DNA from: Clostridia bacterium
Lineage (GTDB): Bacteria > Bacillota > Clostridia > Oscillospirales > Acutalibacteraceae
DNA length: 49,660 bases
Assembly: GCA_017399065.1 (NCBI GenBank)
Contig: JAFQEL010000017.1
Location: 1-49,660 of the forward strand
Direction: 5' to 3'
Shown here: positions 32,860-40,781 of the stretch, one piece after another
Layout: every line of letters starts with the position of its first letter
Position numbering within the stretch: position 1 is the stretch's first letter
Notes under the pieces: model-generated
Told to the model about the DNA's origin: nothing
The model's database searches: none
The model's input: the letters and a program-made list of their open reading frames with translations, nothing else
Position numbers and translations under genes: made by a program

Positions 32860-33879
32860 ATGAGTTTTACAGGTTTGCTTTTGCTTTTTAAGAATTTTTT
32901 CCATGGCGTTACTGCGGTCGTCGTTCTTATCCCAATTCTTTTAACAATGGGTGCGGATGACAAACCCGGAACAGAGGTTGTTATCAACGAAGATGCAACA
33001 AACGCCTATATCAATGAATACGGTGACCCCGATATTTCTGCTCACCGTTCAGGTGCAGGTGTTGCACCGCAGAATACCCTTATGGCGTTTGAAAAAATGC
33101 TCGAAAATGTTGATGAGTTCGGTGTTGATACCTTTGAGTTTGACGTTCAGCTTACTAAAGACGGCGAGCTTATTCTTCTTCATGACCTTACTTTTGATGC
33201 AACCTCCGATGCTGTAGAAAAATACGGCAGAAAAAATATATATGCTTCTCAGCTTACTTATGATGAAGCACGTCAGCTCAATCTTGGTGAGAACTTTGAG
33301 CTTAACGGTGCATATCCCTACAGAGGTCTCAGAGGTGACGATATACCCGAAAATCTTCGCGTAGCAAAATGCGCTGATATTATCGACTATATTGAAGCTA
33401 ACGATGCCGGTAAGGATTACCGCTATATAATCGAAATCAAGAGCACCGGCAGACAAGGTAAAGAAGCTGCTGATAAGCTTTATGAGATCGTTTCAGAAAG
33501 AAATATGAAGGACAGAGTAATCTGGGCGACATTCCAGCCTGATGTTTCCGACTATATGGCGGATGAATATCCCGATATGCCGAGATCTGCGGACGTTATA
33601 GAAGCGATTCAGTTCTACTTCTATTCCCGTATGGGTTGGGATCTTGACGATGTTAACGTCAGCTACGTAGCTCTTCAGGTTCCCTACGGCGACAGTGCCG
33701 CAAATCTTATCAATACCGGTACAAAGGCATTTATTAACTACGCTCATAAGTACGATATTGCAGTACAGTACTGGACAATCAACGATGCAGAGGATGCAAG
33801 CTACCTTATTGAGAACGGTGCTGATACAATTATGTCCGACTATCCCGATATGGTTTATGACCTGGCAGAAGCTTTTTAA
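32860..33879 (+). CDS. membrane-anchored glycerophosphodiester phosphodiesterase
   Basis: The 339-residue protein has an N-terminal hydrophobic segment (FHGVTAVVVLIPILLTM) that likely anchors it, then a GDPD domain: DISAHRSGAGVAPQNTLMAF (His-Arg; Gln replaces the usual Glu after Pro), FEFDVQLTKDGELILLHD, YIIEIKSTG and QYWTINDAEDASYLIENGADTIMSD. There is an insertion (about 110-160) relative to the first copy. P-Q-N instead of P-E-N at a metal-ligand site is odd and may alter metal binding. It should act outside the membrane on phospholipid head groups or teichoic-acid-type polymers. ATG 32860 follows AAAAAAGGAG; TTG 32857 is less likely. Confidence 0.88.
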   Translation: MSFTGLLLLFKNFFHGVTAVVVLIPILLTMGADDKPGTEVVINEDATNAYINEYGDPDISAHRSGAGVAPQNTLMAFEKMLENVDEFGVDTFEFDVQLTKDGELILLHDLTFDATSDAVEKYGRKNIYASQLTYDEARQLNLGENFELNGAYPYRGLRGDDIPENLRVAKCADIIDYIEANDAGKDYRYIIEIKSTGRQGKEAADKLYEIVSERNMKDRVIWATFQPDVSDYMADEYPDMPRSADVIEAIQFYFYSRMGWDLDDVNVSYVALQVPYGDSAANLINTGTKAFINYAHKYDIAVQYWTINDAEDASYLIENGADTIMSDYPDMVYDLAEAF

Positions 33880-33899
33880 TTAACATAATAAAATAATTT

Positions 33900-33937
33900 A
33901 TGCCCGTATCATCCGAAAAGGACGGTACGGGCATATT
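33900..33937. terminator. convergent terminator
   Basis: ATGCCCGTA (33900-33908) and TACGGGCAT (33926-33934) form a stem with the internal pairing TCATCC/GGACG-like, then ATTTGTT. It separates the second GDPD from the convergent membrane protein gene. Confidence 0.82.
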
Positions 33938-33939
33938 TG

Positions 33940-35595
33940 TTAAGTTTTGAGTTTCTTTGTCTGAATTATTATCCAGATATCAACCGCAATCAGAGAAACA
34001 ACAACTAAAATGTTGTGTACCATTGTAATGCTTGTGTAATTCTGATAGCTTCGTGAGCAAAGGAACATATATGATATAATTATTAACGCCATAAACAAGG
34101 GAAGCAGGGTAGAGGATATATTTACCATATTTGTTTTCTCTGCTGCAATTCCCCATTTTTTCGCGAGTATAGCGACAATTCCTACGGCAACCAGAACTGA
34201 ATTTGCAACATAAAGTATCTGTAATTTGCTTTCGTCAAATCTTTCAAGTACGGGTCTAACTATACTGACACCTATAAGGAAAAGATATCCGAGTACAAAG
34301 GTTAGGATCTTGCTGAGCTTTTCCGGTACTTTATTGAATGCAAGATCTTCTACATCTTCTTGCGGTTTTAGTCTGAGCATATGTGCGGTTATGATTCCGC
34401 CTGCAATGAATCCCGTAAAGTATTCCCAGCAGCTCCAGGGTGCAACGTTATCACCGAAGTAATTTTCCGCAAGCTGATGATAACCGCCGTCTCCGAAGTA
34501 GAAGAAGAGGTCGGCAGCCGTGATAGCAAAAGCAAATGCACCGCATACTACAAAGCCTGTGTTTGCAGCACGCTTGTCTTTGATTATGAATCTTGTTGTT
34601 ATAAGGCTTGCAACTGCCGAAATAGCCAATGAAATCATTTCAACAGACTGGAAATAGTTCCTGCCAATGCTGCCTGCTGGGACAGCTTTCTTTGCCCAGG
34701 AAACGTCATCAAAGTGCTTGAGGTATACCTGCCATGCGGAGCCGTCGATTGATTTTTTTGTAACGGCATTTTCAAATGCTTCAACAGCATTTTGAGGAAG
34801 TGACTGGACTATAAGAGCTTTAAGGTCATCAAAAGAAATACCGTCAAGGTTTTGAGTAAGCTTAAAGTTTTCTATAAATTCAACTTTAAAAGCTTCTCTG
34901 AATGCCGGTTCGTATTCTGTATTGACAGTTGCTTCAAATGTTTCAATAAACTCTTTTGATGCTAAATTCTTAAGGTCGTCAAGACTAAGGGCATCAAATG
35001 AAACAAGTGTAAGCATATAATCTTTAAGACCTATCTCAAATGCTTCGCTTGCTTCAGGCTGAATAATATTAAGTATCCAGTGTGAAACAGTGGCTTTTGC
35101 AACAAGACCTGCAACAAAGAATACGGCAATAAGAATAATATAGTGCTGGATTTTCCACTGTTTATCGCTGTAAGCACGTCCGAGCATTATGCCGTAAAGG
35201 CTTGCAAGGCCGAAGCCGAGGGTAAGCATTATGTATATTGCAGACGGTACTGAACAATATACGTCAGATGCGTAAGCGGAGTTGAAGGGGATAAGAGTGC
35301 TGATTTCCGATGCGTCAAAAAGCACACCGGTTATCTGATCCAGAAGAGTACCCCACGCAGGTACGGTCAGCATAAACATCAGCGAAGTGATTGCCAGCCA
35401 ACCGAAATTCATCTTTTTGCGTTCGCCCATAACCATGGTTATGAACATTGTGAAAATAAAGCCTGCGTTTAGAAGTCCCCAAGAGGAACCCCAACCGTGC
35501 GTACCTCTGACCCGCCAGAGAAAACCCATCAGCAAAGCACCGATAAGCACGGTGAAAAGCTGATAACCGACTGAATATTTATTGCTTTTTACCAT
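33940..35595 (-). CDS. polytopic membrane protein of unknown function with a large soluble insertion
   Basis: I do not recognise this 551-residue protein. About five N-terminal membrane segments carry a conspicuous LWRVRGTHGWGSSWG motif near residue 27. Residues about 185-305 are an acidic, soluble helical insertion with internal repeats (two copies of an F-D-A/D-L-x-x-L pattern: SFDALSLDDLKNL and GISFDDLKALI; and FIETFEATVNTEYEPAFREAF). A second membrane part has GYHQLAENYFGDN, APWSCWEYFTGFIAGGIITAHML and then a domain of about five more helices. The repeated D-D-L-K pattern suggests duplication. The gene stands alone, with a good GAGGTG site. It could be a transporter or an enzyme of lipid-linked intermediates; neither can be shown. 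Confidence 0.65.
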   Translation of the reverse strand: MVKSNKYSVGYQLFTVLIGALLMGFLWRVRGTHGWGSSWGLLNAGFIFTMFITMVMGERKKMNFGWLAITSLMFMLTVPAWGTLLDQITGVLFDASEISTLIPFNSAYASDVYCSVPSAIYIMLTLGFGLASLYGIMLGRAYSDKQWKIQHYIILIAVFFVAGLVAKATVSHWILNIIQPEASEAFEIGLKDYMLTLVSFDALSLDDLKNLASKEFIETFEATVNTEYEPAFREAFKVEFIENFKLTQNLDGISFDDLKALIVQSLPQNAVEAFENAVTKKSIDGSAWQVYLKHFDDVSWAKKAVPAGSIGRNYFQSVEMISLAISAVASLITTRFIIKDKRAANTGFVVCGAFAFAITAADLFFYFGDGGYHQLAENYFGDNVAPWSCWEYFTGFIAGGIITAHMLRLKPQEDVEDLAFNKVPEKLSKILTFVLGYLFLIGVSIVRPVLERFDESKLQILYVANSVLVAVGIVAILAKKWGIAAEKTNMVNISSTLLPLFMALIIISYMFLCSRSYQNYTSITMVHNILVVVSLIAVDIWIIIQTKKLKT

Positions 35596-35663
35596 TTTAT
35601 CACCTCTTGTTTTTCATAGTAGCATAATGAATTCACAATTTCAATATTTAAATCAAAACTTAC

Positions 35664-35692
35664 TTGATTGAAGTTGTTTGCCGTGTTATAAT
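35664..35692 (+). promoter_or_regulatory. sigma-A-type promoter of rhaD
   Basis: TTGATT (35664-35669), 17 bases, TATAAT (35687-35692), about 35 bases before the start codon. Confidence 0.72.
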
Positions 35693-35726
35693 GTAACGGT
35701 AAAAATTAATAACGGAGATGTTAAAA

Positions 35727-36542
35727 ATGAAAGATATCTTAACAGCAAAATTTGTAAAAGAGATGCAGTCAACAACAGCAAATATGTACCGTCTCGGTTG
35801 GGATGAGCGTAACGGCGGTAATATCAGCTATATGCTCGATGAAAAAGAGGTTGCTGAGTATCTTGATCTTAACAATGTAATACGCACAATTCCCACAGGT
35901 TTTGATGCAACAGAGCTTATTGGCAAGATTTTCATCGTTACAGGTACAGGTAAGTACTTCAAAAATGTTATGGATGACCCCGAGAACAACCTTGGTATTA
36001 TCCGTATTGCAGCTGACGGTACAACGGCTGAGCTTCTCTGGGGATATACAGACGGCGGTAAGTTTACATCTGAGCTTCCTGCTCACCTTATGAGCCATAT
36101 GGCACGCCTTCGTGTTGACCCTGAAAACCGTGTTGTTATGCATTCTCACCCTACAAACACTCTTGCTATGAACTATATCCATGAGCTTGATGAGAAGAAG
36201 TTTACACATACTCTCTGGGAGATGTGTACAGAATGTATCGTTGTCTTCCCTGATGGTGTCGGTGTTCTTCCGTGGATGCTCTGCGGTACTAACGAGATAG
36301 GCGAGGCAACAGCTAAGAAGATGGAAGAGTTCCGCCTGGTAGTATGGGGTATGCACGGTATTTACGGCGCAGGTAAGACAATGGATGAAACCTTCGGCCT
36401 TATTGAAACTGTTGAAAAAGCTGCACAGATTTATATGCTCACAGCTCATATGCCCAGAGTTAACACTATTAAGGACAGCGAAATGGTAGAGCTTGCAGAG
36501 TTCTTCGGCGTAAAATACCGTAAGGATTTTCTTAACCTTTAA
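35727..36542 (+). CDS. rhaD: rhamnulose-1-phosphate aldolase
   Basis: The 271-residue class II aldolase has GWDERNGGNISY (substrate phosphate region), FIVTGTGKYFKNV, VVMHSHPTNTLAM with zinc-binding histidines, WEMCTECIVVFPDGVGVLPW and VVWGMHGIYGAGKTMDE with the third His. This set is characteristic of RhaD, which cleaves L-rhamnulose-1-phosphate to dihydroxyacetone phosphate and L-lactaldehyde. ATG 35727 follows CGGAG at correct spacing; the in-frame ATG at 35718 is directly on that site. No rhamnose isomerase or kinase gene lies nearby, so either the pathway is dispersed or the enzyme acts alone on a related sugar phosphate. Confidence 0.92.
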   Translation: MKDILTAKFVKEMQSTTANMYRLGWDERNGGNISYMLDEKEVAEYLDLNNVIRTIPTGFDATELIGKIFIVTGTGKYFKNVMDDPENNLGIIRIAADGTTAELLWGYTDGGKFTSELPAHLMSHMARLRVDPENRVVMHSHPTNTLAMNYIHELDEKKFTHTLWEMCTECIVVFPDGVGVLPWMLCGTNEIGEATAKKMEEFRLVVWGMHGIYGAGKTMDETFGLIETVEKAAQIYMLTAHMPRVNTIKDSEMVELAEFFGVKYRKDFLNL

Positions 36543-36568
36543 TATAGATTCAGACAACATCAATAAAC

Positions 36569-36600
36569 AAACCGCCGGGTTTCGATACCCGGCGGTTTGT
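36569..36600. terminator. convergent terminator after rhaD
   Basis: AAACCGCCGGGT (36569-36580) and ACCCGGCGGTTT (36587-36598) form a 12-bp perfect stem with a 6-base loop, in a context that can work on both strands. Confidence 0.9.
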
Positions 36601-38895
36601 TTATTGATTTATAATAAAGATTTTGAAAACCAAATCTATTATAAAATTTATAAAATTAAACAGTATAGTTAATATATTTTCGTTCGATTCCTCCGCTTTA
36701 TTGTTAATGTATTCTACTTTTTCAGTTTCTGTTTTATAGTTTTGTTCAATTATACTGCAGTACGATATAAATACGGAGTTGTTTTCGAGCTCAGTATATG
36801 AAGCGGATTGATTTATATTATCAAGTAAAATACTTGCATTGGAAATAAGCTTGAAGTCCAACTCATCGACAACACCGTCATGGTTGCAGTCGGCTGCAAT
36901 AAAAGCTGCATTGTTTATTTTGTTCGGGACGATTAATCCGGCGTTGATCATATTAAGTATAAAAGCATCGTTTGCATCATACCAACCATTACCGTCAATA
37001 TCTCCGAATATAACAACAGTAAGTTTGTCAGTTACATTGTTTTGGATGTCTGTAATTTCAATAATCGTTCCTGTTGCAACTCTTTCTTCGCATACCATTG
37101 TTATTTTCAACGTTTCGTTGGAAAATTGTTTTTCAAGCTCGGATTTAGTCATTCCGATTAACTCGGAACCAAAAATGATATTGCTTTCTGTATCAATATG
37201 CAAATTGTCATTTATTAAATTAAGTGTTGCAGATTCCCAAATTGCGTAAAGCGTCAAATTTTGGTTGAGTTTGTAAATTTCGCCCGGATAATAGTTGCTG
37301 CCATCTCCGTTAGCAGATGTGTTCCAGCATTTGAAAATATAATTCTCTCGTGTAGGAATTTCTGAGCTCAACTGTATGTCTGTGTTGTAAATTTTGGTTT
37401 GTTGATTAAAAGTGTTATTGAATCTTTCTGTATTATACACAATAGAATAGCCGTCATTAACGATGAAGTTATATTGAGTAAGTTCTCCGTATCCATTGAG
37501 ATTTTTTGGTTCTACAATAATTGCATATGAACCTTCATCAAGTTGTGATAATGAAAAATAAGCATTACTTCCGCAGTTAACGCTATGTATTTGTTCATCT
37601 TCTTTCCAAATATACACCCAATATTCCTGAGCTGTTTCTGATATGCTCCATGTGAAATTAATTGTTTCGCTTGTAGTATATAAACTTTTCTCGCTTTTTA
37701 AGTTTGTTACAGGTGCAGGAACGCTGTCAGTTACATAGTATGTATAGCTTTTGCTGGATTCGTTATAACCGTTTGCATTCCCCGGACGTATACATAATGT
37801 GTATTTGCCTTCTGTTGAAGGTGCTTGAGTGAAATGATTTTTTTCGCCACAATTATATGAATAAAGCTGTGTGCCGTCTTTCCAAAGATAAACCCAATAT
37901 GTATCTGCTCCATACGCTTCATCCCATTGGAAAAACACCGCTTCACTTGTTGAATATACATTTTTGTCACTGTGTAGATTTGTTACAGCCTCCGGTATAT
38001 CGTTTGTAACAACATAGCTAACAGGAACACTCGATTCATTAAAGCCATAAGAATTACCTGGGCGAATGACTAACGTATACTTTCCTGAACCGGAAGGGGC
38101 TTGTGTGAAAGATGTTTTATTTCCGCACTCGTATGAATAAAGCTGTGTGCCGTCTTTCCAAAGATAAACCCAATATGTCTCGGCTCCATCTGCCGCATCC
38201 CAAGTAAAATGTATAAACTCATTAGAGGTATATACTTTTTTATCGGTTGATAAATTTGTTACTGCTGCTGGTATAGATGTAGCTCCAGATGCTCCGTTCA
38301 TTTTTGCTACATAAGTACATGGATAATTAGCGCTTAATGCGGTTGATGCAGTACAAGAGTTATGAGCAGCATAGTAAACGTTTCCGTTATCCGATTTGTC
38401 TACACAAATTCCAACGTGATCGTCTCTGCCGTTTATTCCTCTGTTGCTACCGTAAAGGAAAACTACATCACCAATATCAATATCTGAATTTTGAGGATCC
38501 GAAATTATTTTATAACCGTTTTCATATAAGTAAACTAATAAAGCTTCAGAACATGTGTATGGATTTGTATAGTTACCAAGTGATCCACCAATGCTGTTGT
38601 AGGACTGCTTTGTTGAGCTATAATAACCGTAATTAGGAATTTCAATTCCACCTTTTCCTAAGCAAGCTGAAACAAATCCTGCACAAAGCCAGCCATTAGA
38701 ACAGTAAGATGAACCGTATTTTCCGGAGCCTGCTCCTAAATGATCAATATCGTACTGTGCATGTTGTTTTGCAAAAGATACAGCGTTGTTGATATTATAT
38801 GCTTTTACTGTAAATGTTTGAGTTGATATTAAACTTGAAACAATCGCAACAATCAAGACGAAAAGTAGAGTTTTACGGAATTTTCTTGTTTTCAT
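36601..38895 (-). CDS. secreted NlpC/amidase-like, triple-repeat, dockerin-bearing protein with C-terminal hydrophobic tail
   Basis: The 764-residue protein has a Sec signal (about 1-32). Residues about 35-195 look like a papain-fold NlpC/P60 or amidase-6-type domain: GWLCAGFVSACLG with candidate nucleophile Cys71, DDHVGICVD with His160, and a VYYAAHN His178. Three tandem beta-sandwich repeats of about 92 residues follow (210-299, 301-391, 394-480), each with a YWVYLWKDGTQLYSY-like strand. Residues about 482-554 look like an InlB B-type repeat. Residues 629-690 are a type I dockerin with two calcium loops (D632/D634/N636/D643 and D669/N671/D673/D680). After a polar linker the last 27 residues (from NENILTILF) are strongly hydrophobic. 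It would bind a cohesin and cut or bind the wall. Divergent from the XRE gene. Confidence 0.82.
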   Translation of the reverse strand: MKTRKFRKTLLFVLIVAIVSSLISTQTFTVKAYNINNAVSFAKQHAQYDIDHLGAGSGKYGSSYCSNGWLCAGFVSACLGKGGIEIPNYGYYSSTKQSYNSIGGSLGNYTNPYTCSEALLVYLYENGYKIISDPQNSDIDIGDVVFLYGSNRGINGRDDHVGICVDKSDNGNVYYAAHNSCTASTALSANYPCTYVAKMNGASGATSIPAAVTNLSTDKKVYTSNEFIHFTWDAADGAETYWVYLWKDGTQLYSYECGNKTSFTQAPSGSGKYTLVIRPGNSYGFNESSVPVSYVVTNDIPEAVTNLHSDKNVYSTSEAVFFQWDEAYGADTYWVYLWKDGTQLYSYNCGEKNHFTQAPSTEGKYTLCIRPGNANGYNESSKSYTYYVTDSVPAPVTNLKSEKSLYTTSETINFTWSISETAQEYWVYIWKEDEQIHSVNCGSNAYFSLSQLDEGSYAIIVEPKNLNGYGELTQYNFIVNDGYSIVYNTERFNNTFNQQTKIYNTDIQLSSEIPTRENYIFKCWNTSANGDGSNYYPGEIYKLNQNLTLYAIWESATLNLINDNLHIDTESNIIFGSELIGMTKSELEKQFSNETLKITMVCEERVATGTIIEITDIQNNVTDKLTVVIFGDIDGNGWYDANDAFILNMINAGLIVPNKINNAAFIAADCNHDGVVDELDFKLISNASILLDNINQSASYTELENNSVFISYCSIIEQNYKTETEKVEYINNKAEESNENILTILFNFINFIIDLVFKIFIINQ

Positions 38896-38914
38896 TAAAA
38901 TACCTCCATTGATA

Positions 38915-38933
38915 TATTACATACGCTGTAATA
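38915..38933. promoter_or_regulatory. likely operator in the divergent region
   Basis: TATTACA-TACGC-TGTAATA is a perfect 7-bp inverted repeat with a 5-base spacer, 20 bases upstream of the dockerin gene start. A further TGTAATA half site lies at 38983-38989 next to the ribosome binding site of the XRE gene. It is a natural candidate site for that regulator. Confidence 0.55.
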
Positions 38934-38960
38934 AATCAACTCAACTTTATCACAATATGG

Positions 38961-38988
38961 TTGAATTGTCAATAACACCATATGTAAT
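38961..38988 (+). promoter_or_regulatory. putative promoter of the XRE gene
   Basis: TTGAAT (38961-38966), 16 bases, TGTAAT (38983-38988). The -10 box overlaps the second operator half site, consistent with self-repression. Confidence 0.45.
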
Positions 38989-39003
38989 AAACTGGAGGAG
39001 TTT

Positions 39004-39231
39004 ATGGCTATTTATACCGATATTTTGAAAGAGCTGAGAAGGGACAAAAATTTGACGCAGGCTGATATGGCAGCATATTTTAATATTAAACAATCTATGT
39101 ATTCAATGTACGAAAGCGGTAGAAGGACAATGAAAATCGAAATGCTTTGTATGCTTGCTGATATACTTGACACCTCAACCGATTACATTCTCGGCAGAAC
39201 TTCGGTTGAAGAGCCTTATCCAAAGAGATAA
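39004..39231 (+). CDS. XRE-family helix-turn-helix regulator
   Basis: The 75-residue protein is a single HTH_3 domain: ILKELRRDKNLTQADMAAYFNIKQSMYSMYESGRR, followed by KIEMLCMLADILDTSTDYILG, the standard five-helix Cro/CI fold. There is no sensor domain. GGAGG precedes the ATG. It is divergent from the dockerin-bearing cell-wall protein gene, and the shared 108-base region holds an inverted repeat, so it probably represses itself and perhaps that gene. Confidence 0.92.
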   Translation: MAIYTDILKELRRDKNLTQADMAAYFNIKQSMYSMYESGRRTMKIEMLCMLADILDTSTDYILGRTSVEEPYPKR

Positions 39232-39255
39232 AACAAGTGTTTTGTTTTGTCAAAA

Positions 39256-39298
39256 GCTCCTTTCAAAAGGAGCTGTCACCGCAGGTGACTGAGGATTG
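39256..39298 (+). repeat. dispersed double-palindrome repeat, copy B
   Basis: The same 43-base element as at 24904-24946, differing at two positions in the first loop (TTTCAAAA in place of TTTTGAAA). The two copies are 14 kb apart in unrelated intergenic gaps, so it is a dispersed non-coding repeat. Confidence 0.85.
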
Positions 39299-39304
39299 AA
39301 GAAG

Positions 39305-39339
39305 GGCACGGCAGTTTAAGTTGACTGCCGTGCCTTTTG
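39305..39339. terminator. terminator between convergent genes
   Basis: GGCACGGCAGT (39305-39315) and ACTGCCGTGCC (39324-39334) form an 11-bp perfect stem followed by TTTTGT, ending the XRE gene and facing the convergent repeat-protein gene. Confidence 0.88.
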
Positions 39340-39353
39340 TATAGCGGTATAGT

Positions 39354-40601
39354 TTAAATGTGGATCCATCCGAAAAGATAATAGATTATAGTCTCAAAAA
39401 TATTTCTGAACCAGGCTATGATTCTGTCAAAAAAGTTTCCGGTATAATCTGTTTCGTATTCGGTGAATACGTATTCTACGTTGATACCTTCTTCGGGCTC
39501 GTACGTACTGTAAGTAACGTAATCATATTCTTCACCGTTTATTGTAATAACAACTCCGTCGGGGTCAAGGAAATATCCGTCCTCTGCTATGAAGCTCATA
39601 TAGAGGAAGTAGCGTTCTCCGCCTTCAAACTCATAAACGTCATACCATAAAGAATCGTATGCGTATACTGCGTACGGGTCGTAGATGTCAAAGTTTACGC
39701 CTTGTGTTTCAATCGTGATATATTCTTCATAATCTTCAACCGCATAGCCCTTAAGGTCGTCTTTGATTGTCAATTCGATAACGTGAATCGCTGTCTTTTC
39801 AACAGGAGTAATATTGAGCCTGATAATAATGTATTCGATATATCCTCTGGTGTCCTCAATATGTGCGGTATATTCAACGGCTTCACCGTTTACCGTTACG
39901 TTTTCAAGCTGAATATTACCTGCGTCATCTTTTATAAACTCACAACCGGGGGCTGGAGTAAGGCAGATTTCAAATACGTATTCTTCTTCAACAAAGTAAT
40001 TGAACGGGTCTCCGCCCAGTGCATCAGTAACGTTAACGCCCTTATCAAGCGTTTCTTCAAATACAACACCTAAAGTGTTTATCTGAACGTAACGGTAGTA
40101 ATCGTCAATTATATATCCGGATACAGGGTTAACCGAAAGATCAATTTCTGTTACGGTTCCATCAATTTCAACAGTTACGTAAACGGCGTAATAGCCGGTT
40201 TCCGTATAATCTTCATTGAGATATTTTTCGAAATAGGCATCCTCTCCGTTGACGGTAACGGATTTAAAATCATCTTCTCTGTCAGCGAAAACATAGCCTT
40301 CTTCAACGTCAAGGATAACGGCAATTTCATAAGTGCATCCGGGTTCATAACGCTCTGAAGAGGGGGCATACATTTCCTCTTCATAAATTTCTGCTATAAA
40401 TACGTGGATATCCTCAGGGAAGATAACTCCGGGAGTATTTATTGTAACGTATTCCTCATAATCTTCCATCATAGTACCCGGTTCAATATCAACCGACAGA
40501 TCGATTGTATCGATAGTTTTTGCAGCAAATGCGTTAAACGGTACTATTGCCACAATCAGAGCGGAGAGAATGACAGCCAATATGCGTTTTGACATTTTCA
40601 T
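39354..40601 (-). CDS. secreted acidic three-repeat protein of unknown function with C-terminal hydrophobic tail
   Basis: I do not recognise this protein of about 415 residues. It has a Sec signal (MSKRILAVILSALIVAIVPFNAFA). Three tandem units of about 115 residues (about 30-150, 153-268, 275-385) share the pattern I-D-L-S-V, then G-x3-[D/E]-DYxxYV-x-I-x-T-x-GV-x-F and, later, a V-T-[V/I]-N-G-E strand. The units are rich in Glu, Asp and Tyr, so the mature protein is very acidic; calcium binding is possible. The last 27 residues, starting FFDRIIAWFRN, make an amphipathic hydrophobic tail like those of the other three secreted proteins. ATG 40601 is preferred: AAGGG is too close to ATG 40610. 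It is a single gene with a terminator region after it. Confidence 0.72.
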   Translation of the reverse strand: MKMSKRILAVILSALIVAIVPFNAFAAKTIDTIDLSVDIEPGTMMEDYEEYVTINTPGVIFPEDIHVFIAEIYEEEMYAPSSERYEPGCTYEIAVILDVEEGYVFADREDDFKSVTVNGEDAYFEKYLNEDYTETGYYAVYVTVEIDGTVTEIDLSVNPVSGYIIDDYYRYVQINTLGVVFEETLDKGVNVTDALGGDPFNYFVEEEYVFEICLTPAPGCEFIKDDAGNIQLENVTVNGEAVEYTAHIEDTRGYIEYIIIRLNITPVEKTAIHVIELTIKDDLKGYAVEDYEEYITIETQGVNFDIYDPYAVYAYDSLWYDVYEFEGGERYFLYMSFIAEDGYFLDPDGVVITINGEEYDYVTYSTYEPEEGINVEYVFTEYETDYTGNFFDRIIAWFRNIFETIIYYLFGWIHI

Positions 40602-40731
40602 TATTTTCATCCCTTCGATAAATTATTCGAGAATATCATCTCAATTATCAATATATCATTTGTTTCATAAACAATCAATAAGTTGGAAATATTTAACGAA
40701 AAATTTATATTTTTACTTTATAACACATAAA

Positions 40732-40765
40732 AAAGAGTCATCGGAATGTGAACCGATGACTCTTT
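40732..40765 (-). terminator. terminator of the GtrA-like gene
   Basis: AAAGAGTCATCGG (40732-40744) and CCGATGACTCTTT (40753-40765) form a 13-bp perfect stem with an 8-base loop; on the minus strand it is followed by a T-tract. Confidence 0.92.
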
Positions 40766-40781
40766 ACTATGTATTGTTTTA

